NCBI GenBank assembly: GCA_910585275.1 | Contig: CAJUCW010000026.1 | Span: 1-53,431, forward strand | DNA from: an uncultured Muribaculaceae bacterium | GTDB lineage: Bacteria > Bacteroidota > Bacteroidia > Bacteroidales > Muribaculaceae | Length of the DNA stretch: 53,431 nt | Direction: 5' to 3' | Part shown: in pieces, positions 24,316 to 33,997 of the stretch | Layout: every line of letters begins with the position of its first letter | Numbering within the stretch: position 1 is the first letter of the stretch | The notes under the pieces: generated by a model | Databases searched by the model: none | What the model saw: only the letters and a program-made list of their open reading frames with translations | What the model was told of the DNA's origin: nothing | Made by a program: the position numbers and the translations under genes

Positions 24316-27300
24316 ATGAAAGAAAACGACAATAAACCTGCTGCCGATGCCCCCGTTCCAGAAGAGAAAGCGGTGGCGAATAAAGAGAAGCGTCATCTGA
24401 TTCGACCGAAATGGCTCAGAATCATCTTGAAGACGTTTTTCTGGATTATTGTCGCCATCCTTTTGATTCCAGTGCTTCTCTACATACCTCCGGTGCAGAC
24501 ATTGGTGAAAAACATAGCTTGCGACGCGGTGTATAAATCCACAGGAATGAAGGTGGAAATCGGCAGGTTCCGGCTCAAATGGCCGGCCGACGTTTCGTTG
24601 AATGACGTTGCCGTCATCGAGGCCTCAGGCGACACCATGGTAAACGCTCGCGAGGTGATAGCCGACGTTAAGCTCGCCCCGTTGTTCAATCTCGATGTAA
24701 AGGTCAACCGGCTCCGGCTTCTCGACGGATACTACAGGATGGTTTCCCCCGATTCGTCGATGGTGTTGAAGATAAATGCCGGCGACCTCACGGTGGATGA
24801 CAAAAGTTCGGCAGATATTGCCAACAGCAGGATTTTGATTAACAAGGCTTTTCTTAAAGACGGCAACGTTTCCCTTTTCATGAACGTCTGGAAGCAAAAA
24901 CCGACCCCTTCCGATTCAACGTCAGTGCCTTTTTTTATTCAAGCGGAAGAGTTGAAACTCGAAAATTTCGGATTTGAGATGAGTATGCTTCCCACGATAG
25001 ACACATTGCGATTCAAAACCTCTTCTCTGGTGCTTCGTAAGGGTGTGATAGACCTCGGGAAGAATCTTGTGTCGGTGTCAAGTCTCGGAGCTTCAGACGG
25101 CGACGTGACATATCTGAACCCGACGCCGGAATACATTGCTTCCCATCCTGCCCCTCAGCCAGATTCCACCGCCACTGCCCCGAGTGCGCCTATGGTGATA
25201 AAGGGCGATTCCGTCTCGCTCTCCGGATTCAAGGCATTGTATGCGGTGAAAGACGCTACTCCGCTTCCCGGTTTCGACCCTTCATATATAGAAGTGAGCG
25301 ACGTGGATGTCACTCTCCGCAACTTTTACAATGAGGCCTCTTCGATAGAACTTCCTATTACGGGCATTTCGGCCAAAGAACGTAGCGGCCTGCAGATTAC
25401 GGAAGGCCATGGCACCGTGTCGATGGATTCCACCGGATTGGCATTGAAGGATTTAGTGGTCAAAACCCCGTTCTCGAATCTTTCAGCCACCGCGGGCATA
25501 CCGTTCGCCCTCATGCAGATGCAACCGTCGGCTCCTCTTGACGCAATAGCCGAGGGGAGCATAGGTTTGCCGGATGTGGAAGCGTTTATGCCGGATTTGA
25601 AAATCTATACTTCGAAGCTTCCGCAAAGGAATCCTTTGAAATTCGAACTTCGCGCCGATGGCACGTTGGCAGATGTGGATATTCCCGTGCTTACGGCATC
25701 ATTGCCCGGAGTGTTCGGCCTTAAGGCCTCGGGAAAAGCACAGAATGCTCTCGATTTCAAGAAATTGCGAGCTAATATAGATTTTGACGGTGCGGTCACT
25801 AATCCGGGCGTAATCGACAATCTCATGGGAAAGGTCGGTTTCAAGATGCCGGAAATGAGTCTGAAAGGACGGGCGTCGGCCGCCAACCAGACATATACAA
25901 CCAATTTCCGACTTCTTACCTCAGTCGGCGACGTGGCTGCGGACGGCAAGGTAAGCATGACGTCGGAAGCATATAATGCCGACATCGACTTACGCAACGT
26001 CAACGTAGCACATTTCATGCCTACGCTCGGAATCGGACGTGTCACAGCTTCCTTGAAGGCAAACGGCGCAGGGTTCAATCCTTCAAAACCCAATGCCATG
26101 ACAGATATCCGGCTCGATGTGGCTTCGCTGATATATGAGAAGCAGGAACTCCGTGACATTGTGGCCGACGTAGCCCTTCAAGACGGCAATTATACGATTG
26201 CAGCTTTGTCGGCGAATCCCGATGCCGATTTCCGTATCGATGGTTCCGGCACAGTAGCGCCCGACCTTTACACATTCGATCTTACCGGCACGCTCCGCAA
26301 CCTCAACCTGCAGTCGCTCGGACTGACTCCGGATGCCAACTACGGCAAAGGGGAGTTGTATGTGGTGGGGACTGCAAGTCCGGAGAAATGGATATATAAC
26401 GTCGATATGAAGCTCAACAATGTGGAGTGGACCGTAGGAAACCAGTATTTTAATTTCCCCGGTGCGCTGACGGCAAAATTCAACAGTTATGCCGACAGGG
26501 TTTCCGCACGTGTCGATGCCGATATGACGAGTCTTGATTTCAACAGTCGGACAGGGCTTAAACAACTTGTGTCTGCATTCGCTACGGTGGGAGATTCCGT
26601 GACTAAGCAAATAGAACGACGTGACCTTGATGTGGAAGGGTTACAGTATGCGCTACCTCCCTTCGGAATCGATTTTAACGCGTCGGGCCGCGGGGTGCTG
26701 GGGCGTTATCTCAACACCATGGGCTTAAGCGTCGATACGGTGTATGCCGGAATCGCCAACGATTCCATCATAACCGCCAATATAGGCATGCTTGAGGCCG
26801 GCAATAAATCCATGCGTGCCGACACTGTCACGTTTATTATGAAACAAAGGGGTAAACTTCTTGATTATAAGGCACACATGGGCAACCGACGGAACAATTC
26901 ACTCGCGGAGTTCGCTGATGTCAACGTCAACGGATATCTGGGATCGAACCGTGCGTTGATTTCCCTTACCCAAAAGAATCAGAAAGGGGAGACGGGCTAT
27001 CGTATCGGTCTGACGGCTGCCCTGGTTGATTCTCTCGCCACTGTCCATTTCACGCCTCTTAAGGCTACCGTGGCTTATCTTCCCTGGACATTCAATGACG
27101 ACAACCATGTGGAATATAATTTCTCCACAAAGCGTGTTGATGCCAACCTATTGGCGCATAGCAACGAGAGCAGCATACAACTTGTGACACAAACCGGACA
27201 AGCCGGCAACGATGAACTACGTGTGGCAATCCATAATCTCAAGGTGCAGGATTTCTTGAAAATGTCGGTATTCGCACCCCCGTTGACAGCTTCCGTCGAT

Positions 27301-29235
27301 GCTGACCTGAATATGGGTTACACGAAGAATTGGCTCTACGGAGGGGGAACTGTGGGTGTCAAAGATTTTACATATGATAAAATACGGGTAGGTGATTTTG
27401 ACCTTGCCCTCAAGGCGGGCCGAAACAACGATGGAACGTCTGGGGCAGGCGCAACGCTGAAAATTGACGGCTCCGATGCCTTGACGGCAAAGATGTGGCT
27501 TAAACCTGATTCCATGGGGACGTTGCAGGCAGAAAAATTTGGTCTTGAACTCACTCGTTTTCCCCTTTACATAGCGAATGCCTTCGTTGGCAACGATGTG
27601 GCACGCCTTTCCGGTTATCTTAACGGTGCTATGGATATGAAGGGTTCTTTTACCGCTCCTTTGCTCAACGGTTCGATTGCCTGCGATTCCGTGGGGGTAT
27701 TCATACCAATGATCGGTTCGCAGCTAAACTTTGGAAATGACTCCCTGACGGTGGCTGACAATATCATACGTCTTGATAAGTTCGACATCTGGGGAGCAAA
27801 CAAGAATCCCCTCGTAATCGACGGAAGTGTTGACGCTTCACAGTTCTCCAAGATTTCGTTCAATTTAGGGATGGACGCTAAAAATTTCCAACTTATCAAC
27901 AACGACAAAGGGGCCAGAAGCGATATCTACGGCAAGCTGTTTCTCGACCTGAAAGCTTCGGCGAAAGGACCGCTCGACCATTTCAACATCAACGCCGATG
28001 TCAATTTGCTTTCCGGTTCCGACGTGACGTATTCCGTGCCGCAGACCACGGCGCAGATTACGGCCCAGGATATGGAGGGTGTGGTGAAATTTGTCAATTT
28101 CAACGACACTACTCAAGTGGTGAGGGCCGATACGGTGGCTCCGATGATGGCGATGCGCATTGTGGCAGACCTCAACATTGAGCCGGGAGTGGCCGTGCAG
28201 GTGATTTATCCCGGTTCGCAGACCACCGGTTCCGGAAAGGGAGTGCTTCACCCGAGCGGTAATCTCAACTATTTCCAGAATTATATGGGAGACATGAGGC
28301 TTAACGGGCAAATCACCCTCGGAGAAGGCTACGTGAACTATAGTATGCCTATGTGGACAGGTTCGAAGAGATTTGATTTCATACCGTCAAGTTTCGTACG
28401 TTGGAGCGGAGACCTTATGAACCCTGCCCTTGACATAAAAGCCGCTGATGAAATACGGGCCAACCTTATGCAGAACGGCAACTCGAGGTTAGTTAATTTC
28501 CTTGTGGATGTGTCGGTCTCCAACACGCTTTCCGCGCCGAAACTGATGTTCGACCTTTCGACCGAAGACGATATGACGATTCAGAACGACCTCCTTTCGA
28601 TGAGTGCCGAACAGCGAAGCATGGCTGCCATCAACCTGCTCCTTACGGGACAATATAGCGCGCAAGGGGTTAAGACCGCCAGCGGAGACCTTCTTCAGGG
28701 GCAGTTATACGGATTGCTGACGTCGCAGGTCAACAGTTTCCTTGCCAACCATGTGAAAGGTGTTGACCTCAGTTTTGGCGTTGACCAATACAACAAGACG
28801 GTCAACGGCGAAACAGGAAGCGCCATGAGTTATAGCTATCAAATGTCGAAATCTCTTTTCAACAACAGGTTTAAGATTTCGGTCGGCGGCAATTATACCA
28901 CAGATGCCTCTGCCGACGAGAATTTTTCGGAAAATCTTATCAGCGACATCTCTTTCGAATATATCCTCAAGCAGACGAGCAACGTCACGATGTTAGCGCG
29001 GCTGTTCCGCCATACGGGATATGAAAGCATCCTCGAAGGTGAAATCACCGAAACGGGCGTGGGTTTCGTGATGCGCCGCCGCCTTTCCGACCTCCGCGAC
29101 CTTTTCCGTTGGGGAGCCCGCAGGAATATCCCGACGGTCCCGTCCGACTCCACGGTCGTGGCGAAACCGGATTCAATCGCTGTGACGAGAAATGATTCAC
29201 TACCTCAAATTGTAAAAGAACATGAAAAGCAATAA
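24316..29235 (+). CDS. tamB: Translocation and assembly module protein TamB
   Basis: A 1639-aa inner-membrane anchored, periplasm-spanning AsmA-like protein. A basic N-terminus is followed by one transmembrane segment (IILKTFFWIIVAILLIPVLL region, residues about 35-60), then VKNIACDAVYKSTGMKVEIG, the typical start of the beta-taco groove. The middle is repetitive beta structure. The C-terminal 350 residues hold the TamB (DUF490) domain with the EGYVNYSMPMW and LLTGQYS regions. It should move lipid or outer-membrane protein cargo together with the TamA partner. The next gene, a lipoprotein BamA/TamA homologue, overlaps it by 14 bp. Confidence 0.93.
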   Translation: MKENDNKPAADAPVPEEKAVANKEKRHLIRPKWLRIILKTFFWIIVAILLIPVLLYIPPVQTLVKNIACDAVYKSTGMKVEIGRFRLKWPADVSLNDVAVIEASGDTMVNAREVIADVKLAPLFNLDVKVNRLRLLDGYYRMVSPDSSMVLKINAGDLTVDDKSSADIANSRILINKAFLKDGNVSLFMNVWKQKPTPSDSTSVPFFIQAEELKLENFGFEMSMLPTIDTLRFKTSSLVLRKGVIDLGKNLVSVSSLGASDGDVTYLNPTPEYIASHPAPQPDSTATAPSAPMVIKGDSVSLSGFKALYAVKDATPLPGFDPSYIEVSDVDVTLRNFYNEASSIELPITGISAKERSGLQITEGHGTVSMDSTGLALKDLVVKTPFSNLSATAGIPFALMQMQPSAPLDAIAEGSIGLPDVEAFMPDLKIYTSKLPQRNPLKFELRADGTLADVDIPVLTASLPGVFGLKASGKAQNALDFKKLRANIDFDGAVTNPGVIDNLMGKVGFKMPEMSLKGRASAANQTYTTNFRLLTSVGDVAADGKVSMTSEAYNADIDLRNVNVAHFMPTLGIGRVTASLKANGAGFNPSKPNAMTDIRLDVASLIYEKQELRDIVADVALQDGNYTIAALSANPDADFRIDGSGTVAPDLYTFDLTGTLRNLNLQSLGLTPDANYGKGELYVVGTASPEKWIYNVDMKLNNVEWTVGNQYFNFPGALTAKFNSYADRVSARVDADMTSLDFNSRTGLKQLVSAFATVGDSVTKQIERRDLDVEGLQYALPPFGIDFNASGRGVLGRYLNTMGLSVDTVYAGIANDSIITANIGMLEAGNKSMRADTVTFIMKQRGKLLDYKAHMGNRRNNSLAEFADVNVNGYLGSNRALISLTQKNQKGETGYRIGLTAALVDSLATVHFTPLKATVAYLPWTFNDDNHVEYNFSTKRVDANLLAHSNESSIQLVTQTGQAGNDELRVAIHNLKVQDFLKMSVFAPPLTASVDADLNMGYTKNWLYGGGTVGVKDFTYDKIRVGDFDLALKAGRNNDGTSGAGATLKIDGSDALTAKMWLKPDSMGTLQAEKFGLELTRFPLYIANAFVGNDVARLSGYLNGAMDMKGSFTAPLLNGSIACDSVGVFIPMIGSQLNFGNDSLTVADNIIRLDKFDIWGANKNPLVIDGSVDASQFSKISFNLGMDAKNFQLINNDKGARSDIYGKLFLDLKASAKGPLDHFNINADVNLLSGSDVTYSVPQTTAQITAQDMEGVVKFVNFNDTTQVVRADTVAPMMAMRIVADLNIEPGVAVQVIYPGSQTTGSGKGVLHPSGNLNYFQNYMGDMRLNGQITLGEGYVNYSMPMWTGSKRFDFIPSSFVRWSGDLMNPALDIKAADEIRANLMQNGNSRLVNFLVDVSVSNTLSAPKLMFDLSTEDDMTIQNDLLSMSAEQRSMAAINLLLTGQYSAQGVKTASGDLLQGQLYGLLTSQVNSFLANHVKGVDLSFGVDQYNKTVNGETGSAMSYSYQMSKSLFNNRFKISVGGNYTTDASADENFSENLISDISFEYILKQTSNVTMLARLFRHTGYESILEGEITETGVGFVMRRRLSDLRDLFRWGARRNIPTVPSDSTVVAKPDSIAVTRNDSLPQIVKEHEKQ

Positions 29236-31537
29236 TATCCGTGCAAACGCCGTATTGGCGACCGTCGTCTTAGTGGGGATTCTGATTTCCGCCTGTTCTA
29301 CCACGCGACGTCTCGGACAGGGGGAAATCCGCTATACCGGTGTCGGCGATTTCGATGTGGTACGCACCGACAATGAAAAACTGTCGCCCGGGCTTATCGA
29401 AAACCTCCGGGAGGCTTCCGACTGCGATGCCAATGATTATGTCATAGCCCCGTTCATAAAGATTCCGCTCGGGCTTTGGGTCTATAACAACTGGAACGAT
29501 TCCGCAAAAGGGCTCAAAGGCTGGCTTTATAATAAGCTTGCCAAACCCAACGTGCTTATCAGCGAAGTGAGACCGGAGACCAGGGTGAGGCTCATGGAGC
29601 AGATTCTTGACAACAACGGCTATTTCGGATCTACGGTTTCTTATGATATAGACTATAGTAAGAAGAATAAGCGGAAGGCAAGCATAGACTATACCCTCAA
29701 CGTCTCGAAGCCTTACCGCATAGACTCCATCATATATTTCAACAGCGGCAAAGCTCCCATTTATGGGTTTATTGATTCAGTGGCAAGAAAGAGCCCCTAT
29801 TTGCAGAAGGGGGAAATATTCTGTGTCGATTCTCTTTCGGCAGAAAGGGTGAGAATTGCGAACCGCCTGCGCAACCGCGGATATTATTATTTCCGTCCGG
29901 AATATGTGGAGTTTCTTGCTGATTCTCTCATCACTCCCGGAAGCATAGCCATAAAGATGGCGCTTGCCGACAATATGCCCGATATGGCGAAGCTGCAATA
30001 CCGCACGGGCAAAATAATCACGACCGTGCTCCGGAAAAGCGACAGCTATGCCGGCACACCCGACACCATGCGGACCGCCAAAGGAGAGGTGGTTGTGATG
30101 CGCCCGGCGAAGCTTCGCAAGAATCTGATACCGTCATGTATCACTTTCCGTCCGGGTAAACTATTCTCCGTGCGCGATATGGACCGGACACAGACTCGTT
30201 TTTCACGTCTTGGAATATTCGGGAACATACAGATACAGCCGGTCCCCGCCGACACTACGCCTGGCCATGCGCTGCTCGACGTCTATAATATCGTCCAGTT
30301 CGACGACCCCATGGAGGCCTCGGTAGAGGTCAATGCCACTTCCAAATCCAACAGTTATCTGGGGCCCGGATTGATTCTCGGGCTGGCCAACCGCAACACA
30401 TTCGGTGGCGGAGAACGCCTGAGCTTACAGTTCAATGCCGACTATGAATGGCAGACGGGACGCAACCGCAGCAGTGTGTTCAACAGTTATGAATTCGGGC
30501 TTACCGCTTCGTTGGCGTTCCCGCGTATGCTCGCCCCGAAATTTATAAAACGCACGGAGCGTGACCTCAACTGGACCACCATCTCTCTTGGGGCAAGCGT
30601 TCTCAACCGTCCTCATTTCTTCAAGCTTGCCGAGTTCAATACAGGCATCACTTACGAATGGCGCGCTTCACGTTATTCCGTCAACCAGTTCACCCCCTTT
30701 AAACTTACCTACAACAAACTCATCTCCACCACCCATGAGTTTGATTCGATAATGACGCTAAATCCTGCCGTAGCGTTGAGTTTCCAGAGCCAGTTCATAC
30801 CGCAGCTTTCTTACACTTATACCTACGACCGTTTTTTCGAGAGAGAGAGAATCAACGGTATCAATTTTTCTGTCACGTTCACAGAGGCCGGCAATCTCTT
30901 TGACGGCATCTGGAGCCTTTGCGGCGTGAAAGGACAGAAGAAACTTTTCGGCACGCCGTTTTCCCAATTTGTCAAAGGCCAGGCGCAGTTGGTATATAAC
31001 AGGCGTCTTATAAGGGGAAGCGACCAGTGGCTTGTGTCAAGAATTCTGGTTGGCGCAGCTCATGCCTACGGAAATTCGATGGAGGTGCCTTATTCCGAGC
31101 AGTTCTATATCGGGGGTGCCAACTCCATACGAGCGTTTACCGTAAGGTCGCTGGGCCCCGGTTCCTATCGTGCGCCCGCGTCGCAGCGCAATGGTTATTT
31201 CGACCAGACCGGTACGTTTAAACTGGAGCTTAATACCGAATACCGTTTCCCGATTATCAGTGTGTTGCACGGCGCGGTCTTTCTGGATGCTGGAAATATA
31301 TGGCTCCTCAAGAGCGACCCGTTGCGTCCCGGAGGGAAACTGACAGGGAAGGATTTCTTCAAAGACCTTGCCCTCGGCACCGGAGTGGGGCTTCGTGTAG
31401 ATATCGGCATGATGGTGATAAGGGGCGACCTTGGCTATGGGCTCCATGCCCCCTATGACACAGGTTCGCCGCATTATTTCAATATCAGGTTTAAAGATGC
31501 TTTCGCTTTTCACCTGGCGATAGGTTATCCTTTCTAA
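29222..31537 (+). CDS. tamL: TamL-type lipoprotein of the BamA/TamA family
   Basis: A 771-aa outer-membrane beta-barrel assembly protein. Residues 1-25 form a lipoprotein signal with lipobox ISAC, Cys at about 25, unlike proteobacterial TamA, so this is the TamL form described for Bacteroidota (recalled). POTRA-like domains occupy about 40-350 (RPETRVRLMEQILDNNGYFG and SVRDMDRTQTRFSRLGIFGN). The C-terminal Omp85 barrel includes FYIGGANSIRAFTVRSLGPG, the conserved lid-loop region, and ends in Phe (AIGYPF). Overlap with tamB supports a two-gene unit. Confidence 0.93.
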   Translation: MKSNNIRANAVLATVVLVGILISACSTTRRLGQGEIRYTGVGDFDVVRTDNEKLSPGLIENLREASDCDANDYVIAPFIKIPLGLWVYNNWNDSAKGLKGWLYNKLAKPNVLISEVRPETRVRLMEQILDNNGYFGSTVSYDIDYSKKNKRKASIDYTLNVSKPYRIDSIIYFNSGKAPIYGFIDSVARKSPYLQKGEIFCVDSLSAERVRIANRLRNRGYYYFRPEYVEFLADSLITPGSIAIKMALADNMPDMAKLQYRTGKIITTVLRKSDSYAGTPDTMRTAKGEVVVMRPAKLRKNLIPSCITFRPGKLFSVRDMDRTQTRFSRLGIFGNIQIQPVPADTTPGHALLDVYNIVQFDDPMEASVEVNATSKSNSYLGPGLILGLANRNTFGGGERLSLQFNADYEWQTGRNRSSVFNSYEFGLTASLAFPRMLAPKFIKRTERDLNWTTISLGASVLNRPHFFKLAEFNTGITYEWRASRYSVNQFTPFKLTYNKLISTTHEFDSIMTLNPAVALSFQSQFIPQLSYTYTYDRFFERERINGINFSVTFTEAGNLFDGIWSLCGVKGQKKLFGTPFSQFVKGQAQLVYNRRLIRGSDQWLVSRILVGAAHAYGNSMEVPYSEQFYIGGANSIRAFTVRSLGPGSYRAPASQRNGYFDQTGTFKLELNTEYRFPIISVLHGAVFLDAGNIWLLKSDPLRPGGKLTGKDFFKDLALGTGVGLRVDIGMMVIRGDLGYGLHAPYDTGSPHYFNIRFKDAFAFHLAIGYPF

Positions 31538-31546
31538 TCTGAAACC

Positions 31547-31912
31547 ATGGCATACCGTCAGATGTCTTCGTCAGAGCGCAAAGGTGTGCTCATAGTGGCT
31601 GCAATCGCTCTTATAGTAACCCTTTGCGGACTTGGGGTGGCATGGTGTGGCAGGCCAGCCAGATCTATTACTCCGCATGATGTGGAAGTGCTGGTTGACG
31701 GCGACACCCTACAGGATGGTCCGGTTGATGCCATTTGCGTTTCATCTGATTCCATATCGGGTGGCTTGAAAACGCGCCGGCAGGAGGTGGAAAGCGATTC
31801 ATCCGCATCATGCAAAGGCTTCAAGACGACGCGTGAAGGAAAGAAAAGGAAAAGACCTGAAAAAAAGAAAAAGACATATGGCCGACGTAGCCCGCTCGAT
31901 GAAGCGGTCTAA
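31547..31912 (+). CDS. Small single-pass membrane protein
   Basis: A 121-aa protein starting MAYRQMSSSERKGVLIVAAI, with one transmembrane helix at about residues 13-32. The exported part has a DVEVLVDGDTL motif, followed by a strongly basic tail (KKRKRPEKKKKTYGRR) and the end SPLDEAV. This layout recurs next to tamL in Bacteroidales as far as I recall. It begins 9 bp after tamL, so it belongs to the same operon. Role unknown. Confidence 0.65.
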   Translation: MAYRQMSSSERKGVLIVAAIALIVTLCGLGVAWCGRPARSITPHDVEVLVDGDTLQDGPVDAICVSSDSISGGLKTRRQEVESDSSASCKGFKTTREGKKRKRPEKKKKTYGRRSPLDEAV

Positions 31913-32025
31913 CCCATGAATCTCTAAACATTAAATGCCGTGGCTCAGGACCTCGTTGACACTTTTTGTATCATCACATCGTTAACACATCCATATGATT
32001 TTCAACACTCATCCGTCGCAAAGTT

Positions 32026-32100
32026 ATGCAGGTTCTAAGTCGTACACAAGAGTTTATAAACCTGCTACGCAGGCTCTTGTGTACGACTTAGAACCTGCAT
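32026..32100. repeat. 27-bp perfect inverted repeat with hairpin loop
   Basis: Arms 32026-32052 and 32074-32100 are perfectly complementary over 27 bp (ATGCAGGTTCTAAGTCGTAC...). The 21-nt loop contains its own hairpin CCTGC-TAC-GCAGG (32061-32073). No T-run follows on either strand. It lies in the 315-bp gap between the convergent tamL-operon gene and the UbiA-family gene, so it may block transcription from both sides, but its length and perfection exceed a usual terminator. Nothing else of note is seen in the gap. Confidence 0.85.
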
Positions 32101-32227
32101 GTAAATTTTGCTGTGGCTGAGGAAGAAAAGGAAATGTCTTCTTTCTAAGGAACCATAAAAGTGTAAACGATCTCATGAGCTACGATAATTAAACATTAAA
32201 CTTTACCCCCTCCCCGGCTCTTTCTGC

Positions 32228-33175
32228 TCAAAAACCGAAGAATGTGAGTTGACTGTCGTCAGGAGTTCCGGTAAGTTCGAATATGAGGAAGGAAAGGAGA
32301 CCCATAAGGAGCACATTGAAATTGCCTACGTCGATAAGGGTGGGAAGTTGATAGCGTGGCAGGGTGCGCATTTTCCACCATATGTAAATATCTACAAGCA
32401 GACACAAGACCGAAGGAATCATGTCGAGCCCGTTAAGGTTCAGATGGAGCGAATGACACATGAATAAGGTTACTCCGGTATAAGCGAACCCGTTGAAAAG
32501 GAACAGTAGGCGGGTGGCTTTCTTCCCGCATACAGTCACAAAAGATTCTTTGGAATTGCGAAGGTCCGTAAGGTAAGTGGAATATCCGTAAAGTAATGTG
32601 GTATTCACGCACATGAGCCCTATTACTATGCTCATATATAGAGAAGGTGTGATATCATGCCAGTTGAGAGGCTCGGTCGATTCATGCATCGATTGTATGA
32701 ATGATGTGGAAATCACTCCCACGGGTCCGAAAATAATAAAAGAGCAAATAATGCCGTAGGGGGTGCGGAGCAGGGGAGTGCTCCCGCCACAAGCGAGCCA
32801 TCCGAAAAGAATCACAAATACCCCCATGGCCATTACCCACCATCCGGACATGGCGATGAGGCTCATCCCTGTCATTACTGCGAGAAAAAACATTCCGATA
32901 CTGCATTCTTTAAGCAACGGGAATGCTTCTCTTGAAGAATTGTTGTGGATTCGATTGTCGATATTGTTGCCGCAACGGTTTGTCTCGTCGTAATACTGAT
33001 AGTAGAAATTTGCCGAAAGCTGTGCGAATATTACGAAAATCAGACATAAGGTTGCCGGAAGATATTCGGTATTGCCTCTTAAGGCGGCACATGCGGTGCC
33101 CGCCATGACAGACCCTGCTCCCATCATCAGGGAACTTTGGCTGCGGCGTGTGATTATGGATGTAGCGGTTGGCAT
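32228..33175 (-). CDS. UbiA-family prenyltransferase, MenA-like, divergent
   Basis: A 315-aa inner-membrane protein with eight to nine hydrophobic segments, resembling 1,4-dihydroxy-2-naphthoate prenyltransferase (MenA). The region FAQLSANFYYQYYDETNRCG aligns with the first Asp motif of MenA (N-D-Y-x-D) but only the second Asp is kept, and the second Asp motif is represented by YLTDLRNSKESF. It could be the menaquinone enzyme or a changed UbiA homologue. It is a lone minus-strand gene between the tam operon and tRNA-Pro. Confidence 0.7.
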   Translation of the reverse strand: MPTATSIITRRSQSSLMMGAGSVMAGTACAALRGNTEYLPATLCLIFVIFAQLSANFYYQYYDETNRCGNNIDNRIHNNSSREAFPLLKECSIGMFFLAVMTGMSLIAMSGWWVMAMGVFVILFGWLACGGSTPLLRTPYGIICSFIIFGPVGVISTSFIQSMHESTEPLNWHDITPSLYMSIVIGLMCVNTTLLYGYSTYLTDLRNSKESFVTVCGKKATRLLFLFNGFAYTGVTLFMCHSLHLNLNGLDMIPSVLCLLVDIYIWWKMRTLPRYQLPTLIDVGNFNVLLMGLLSFLIFELTGTPDDSQLTFFGF

Positions 33176-33323
33176 TTTTTTGTAAATTTGTCAGCAACAC
33201 CTCAATGAGAATCGAGGCCCCTGATGCAATCACATGAAAAAGATGATTGCTTCGGAATGGTGCCAAGGAACTGTGTGAATTTTGGTTAGAGAGAAGGACC
33301 GACAGGCCGGTCCCCTTATGCAG

Positions 33324-33331
33324 CAAAATTA
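33324..33331 (-). promoter_or_regulatory. -7 element for the UbiA-family gene
   Basis: Minus-strand TAATTTTG with a weak -33 (TTTC). It would give a leader of about 140 nt. The remaining sequence between 33176 and 33510 shows no gene. Confidence 0.4.
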
Positions 33332-33510
33332 ACAAATACATTTGAATTGAGGAAATTTTTGAGGAATAATCGTTTTAATTGAAGGCGGGACGTAGTGTCG
33401 TATTTCATGCCTGACTTATGGGTGATGTGTTTCCGACCGATGTTATGAGGGTTAGACGTACCCCCGTTGAGAGGGAATACGGAAGAAAAAATAAAAAGGT
33501 TGGCAAATAT

Positions 33511-33541
33511 TTTGTGGTTTCAGAAAAAATATCTAATTTTG
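33511..33541 (+). promoter_or_regulatory. Promoter of tRNA-Pro
   Basis: TTTG (33511-33514), exactly 19 bp, TAATTTTG (33534-33541): the full Bacteroidota consensus. The tRNA begins 17 bp later. Confidence 0.75.
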
Positions 33542-33557
33542 CAGTCGCTAAGGCAAT

Positions 33558-33631
33558 CGGGGTGTAGCACAGTTGGCTAGCGCGCTACGTTCGGGACGTA
33601 GAGGTCGGGCGTTCGAGTCGCCTCACCCCGA
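33558..33631 (+). tRNA. tRNA-Pro, anticodon CGG
   Basis: Cloverleaf of 74 nt: acceptor CGGGGTG pairs with CACCCCG, discriminator A; D arm with AGTTGGCTAGCGC; anticodon stem CTACG/CGTAG with loop TTCGGGA (anticodon CGG, decoding CCG); T arm with GTTCGAGTC. The 3' CCA is not encoded. It is a single tRNA with its own promoter and terminator. Confidence 0.95.
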
Positions 33632-33635
33632 CAGA

Positions 33636-33671
33636 AACTGCGGATTCGTAATGAATTCGCAGTTTTTTTTA
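33636..33671 (+). terminator. Terminator of tRNA-Pro
   Basis: AACTGCGGATTC and GAATTCGCAGTT form a stem with slight mismatch and a small loop, followed by a run of eight T. It starts 4 bp after the tRNA. Confidence 0.8.
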
Positions 33672-33680
33672 TTGTTATGG

Positions 33681-33711
33681 TTGTATTCTTCCTTTTTTTA
33701 TTGTAATTTTG
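33681..33711 (+). promoter_or_regulatory. Promoter of metK
   Basis: TTG (33681-33683), 20 bp, TAATTTTG (33704-33711). Transcription would begin near 33718, about 280 nt upstream of metK. Confidence 0.6.
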
Positions 33712-33717
33712 CATAGA

Positions 33718-33997
33718 ATTTGGAGCGGCCTTTTGGACGGTCCTGTCAGAAGTGGAGAAATTTGGCTGCTTGCAACCACTTGAAAAAATGCTAAAACTGC
33801 ATATTTGAGGTTTAATCCTCTTTCCGTTGTCCTTTTTTTGTAGCGATGGCGGAAGGCGGTGGCAGGGCATTCGGCAAGCGTCAGTTTTCCGGCTGCTCTA
33901 TTTTTTTTGCGCCATGCGTGAGTCTCCGGGCTTTACCGTGATTGTGGCCGTTGCCTGACGCACTAAGTATATGAACTAATAAAACAAAAGAAAATAA
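33718..33997 (+). other. Long untranslated leader of metK
   Basis: About 280 nt without a credible gene. It has several small hairpins: GAGG-TTTAAT-CCTC followed by T-rich sequence near 33808-33822, a T-run after CTGCTCTA near 33897, and a long-range pair GCGTCAG/CTGACGC that brackets the last 80 nt. I cannot match it to a known SAM riboswitch class by eye. Confidence 0.4.

Noticed and set aside
33577..33870. Minus-strand frame ending RGEATRTPDLYVPNVAR
   Set aside because: It overlaps tRNA-Pro; this peptide is the well-known false translation of tRNA antisense sequence.
33718..33997. Known SAM riboswitch in the metK leader
   Set aside because: I could not match the conserved core of SAM-I, SAM-II or SAM-III classes by eye; left as an unclassified leader.
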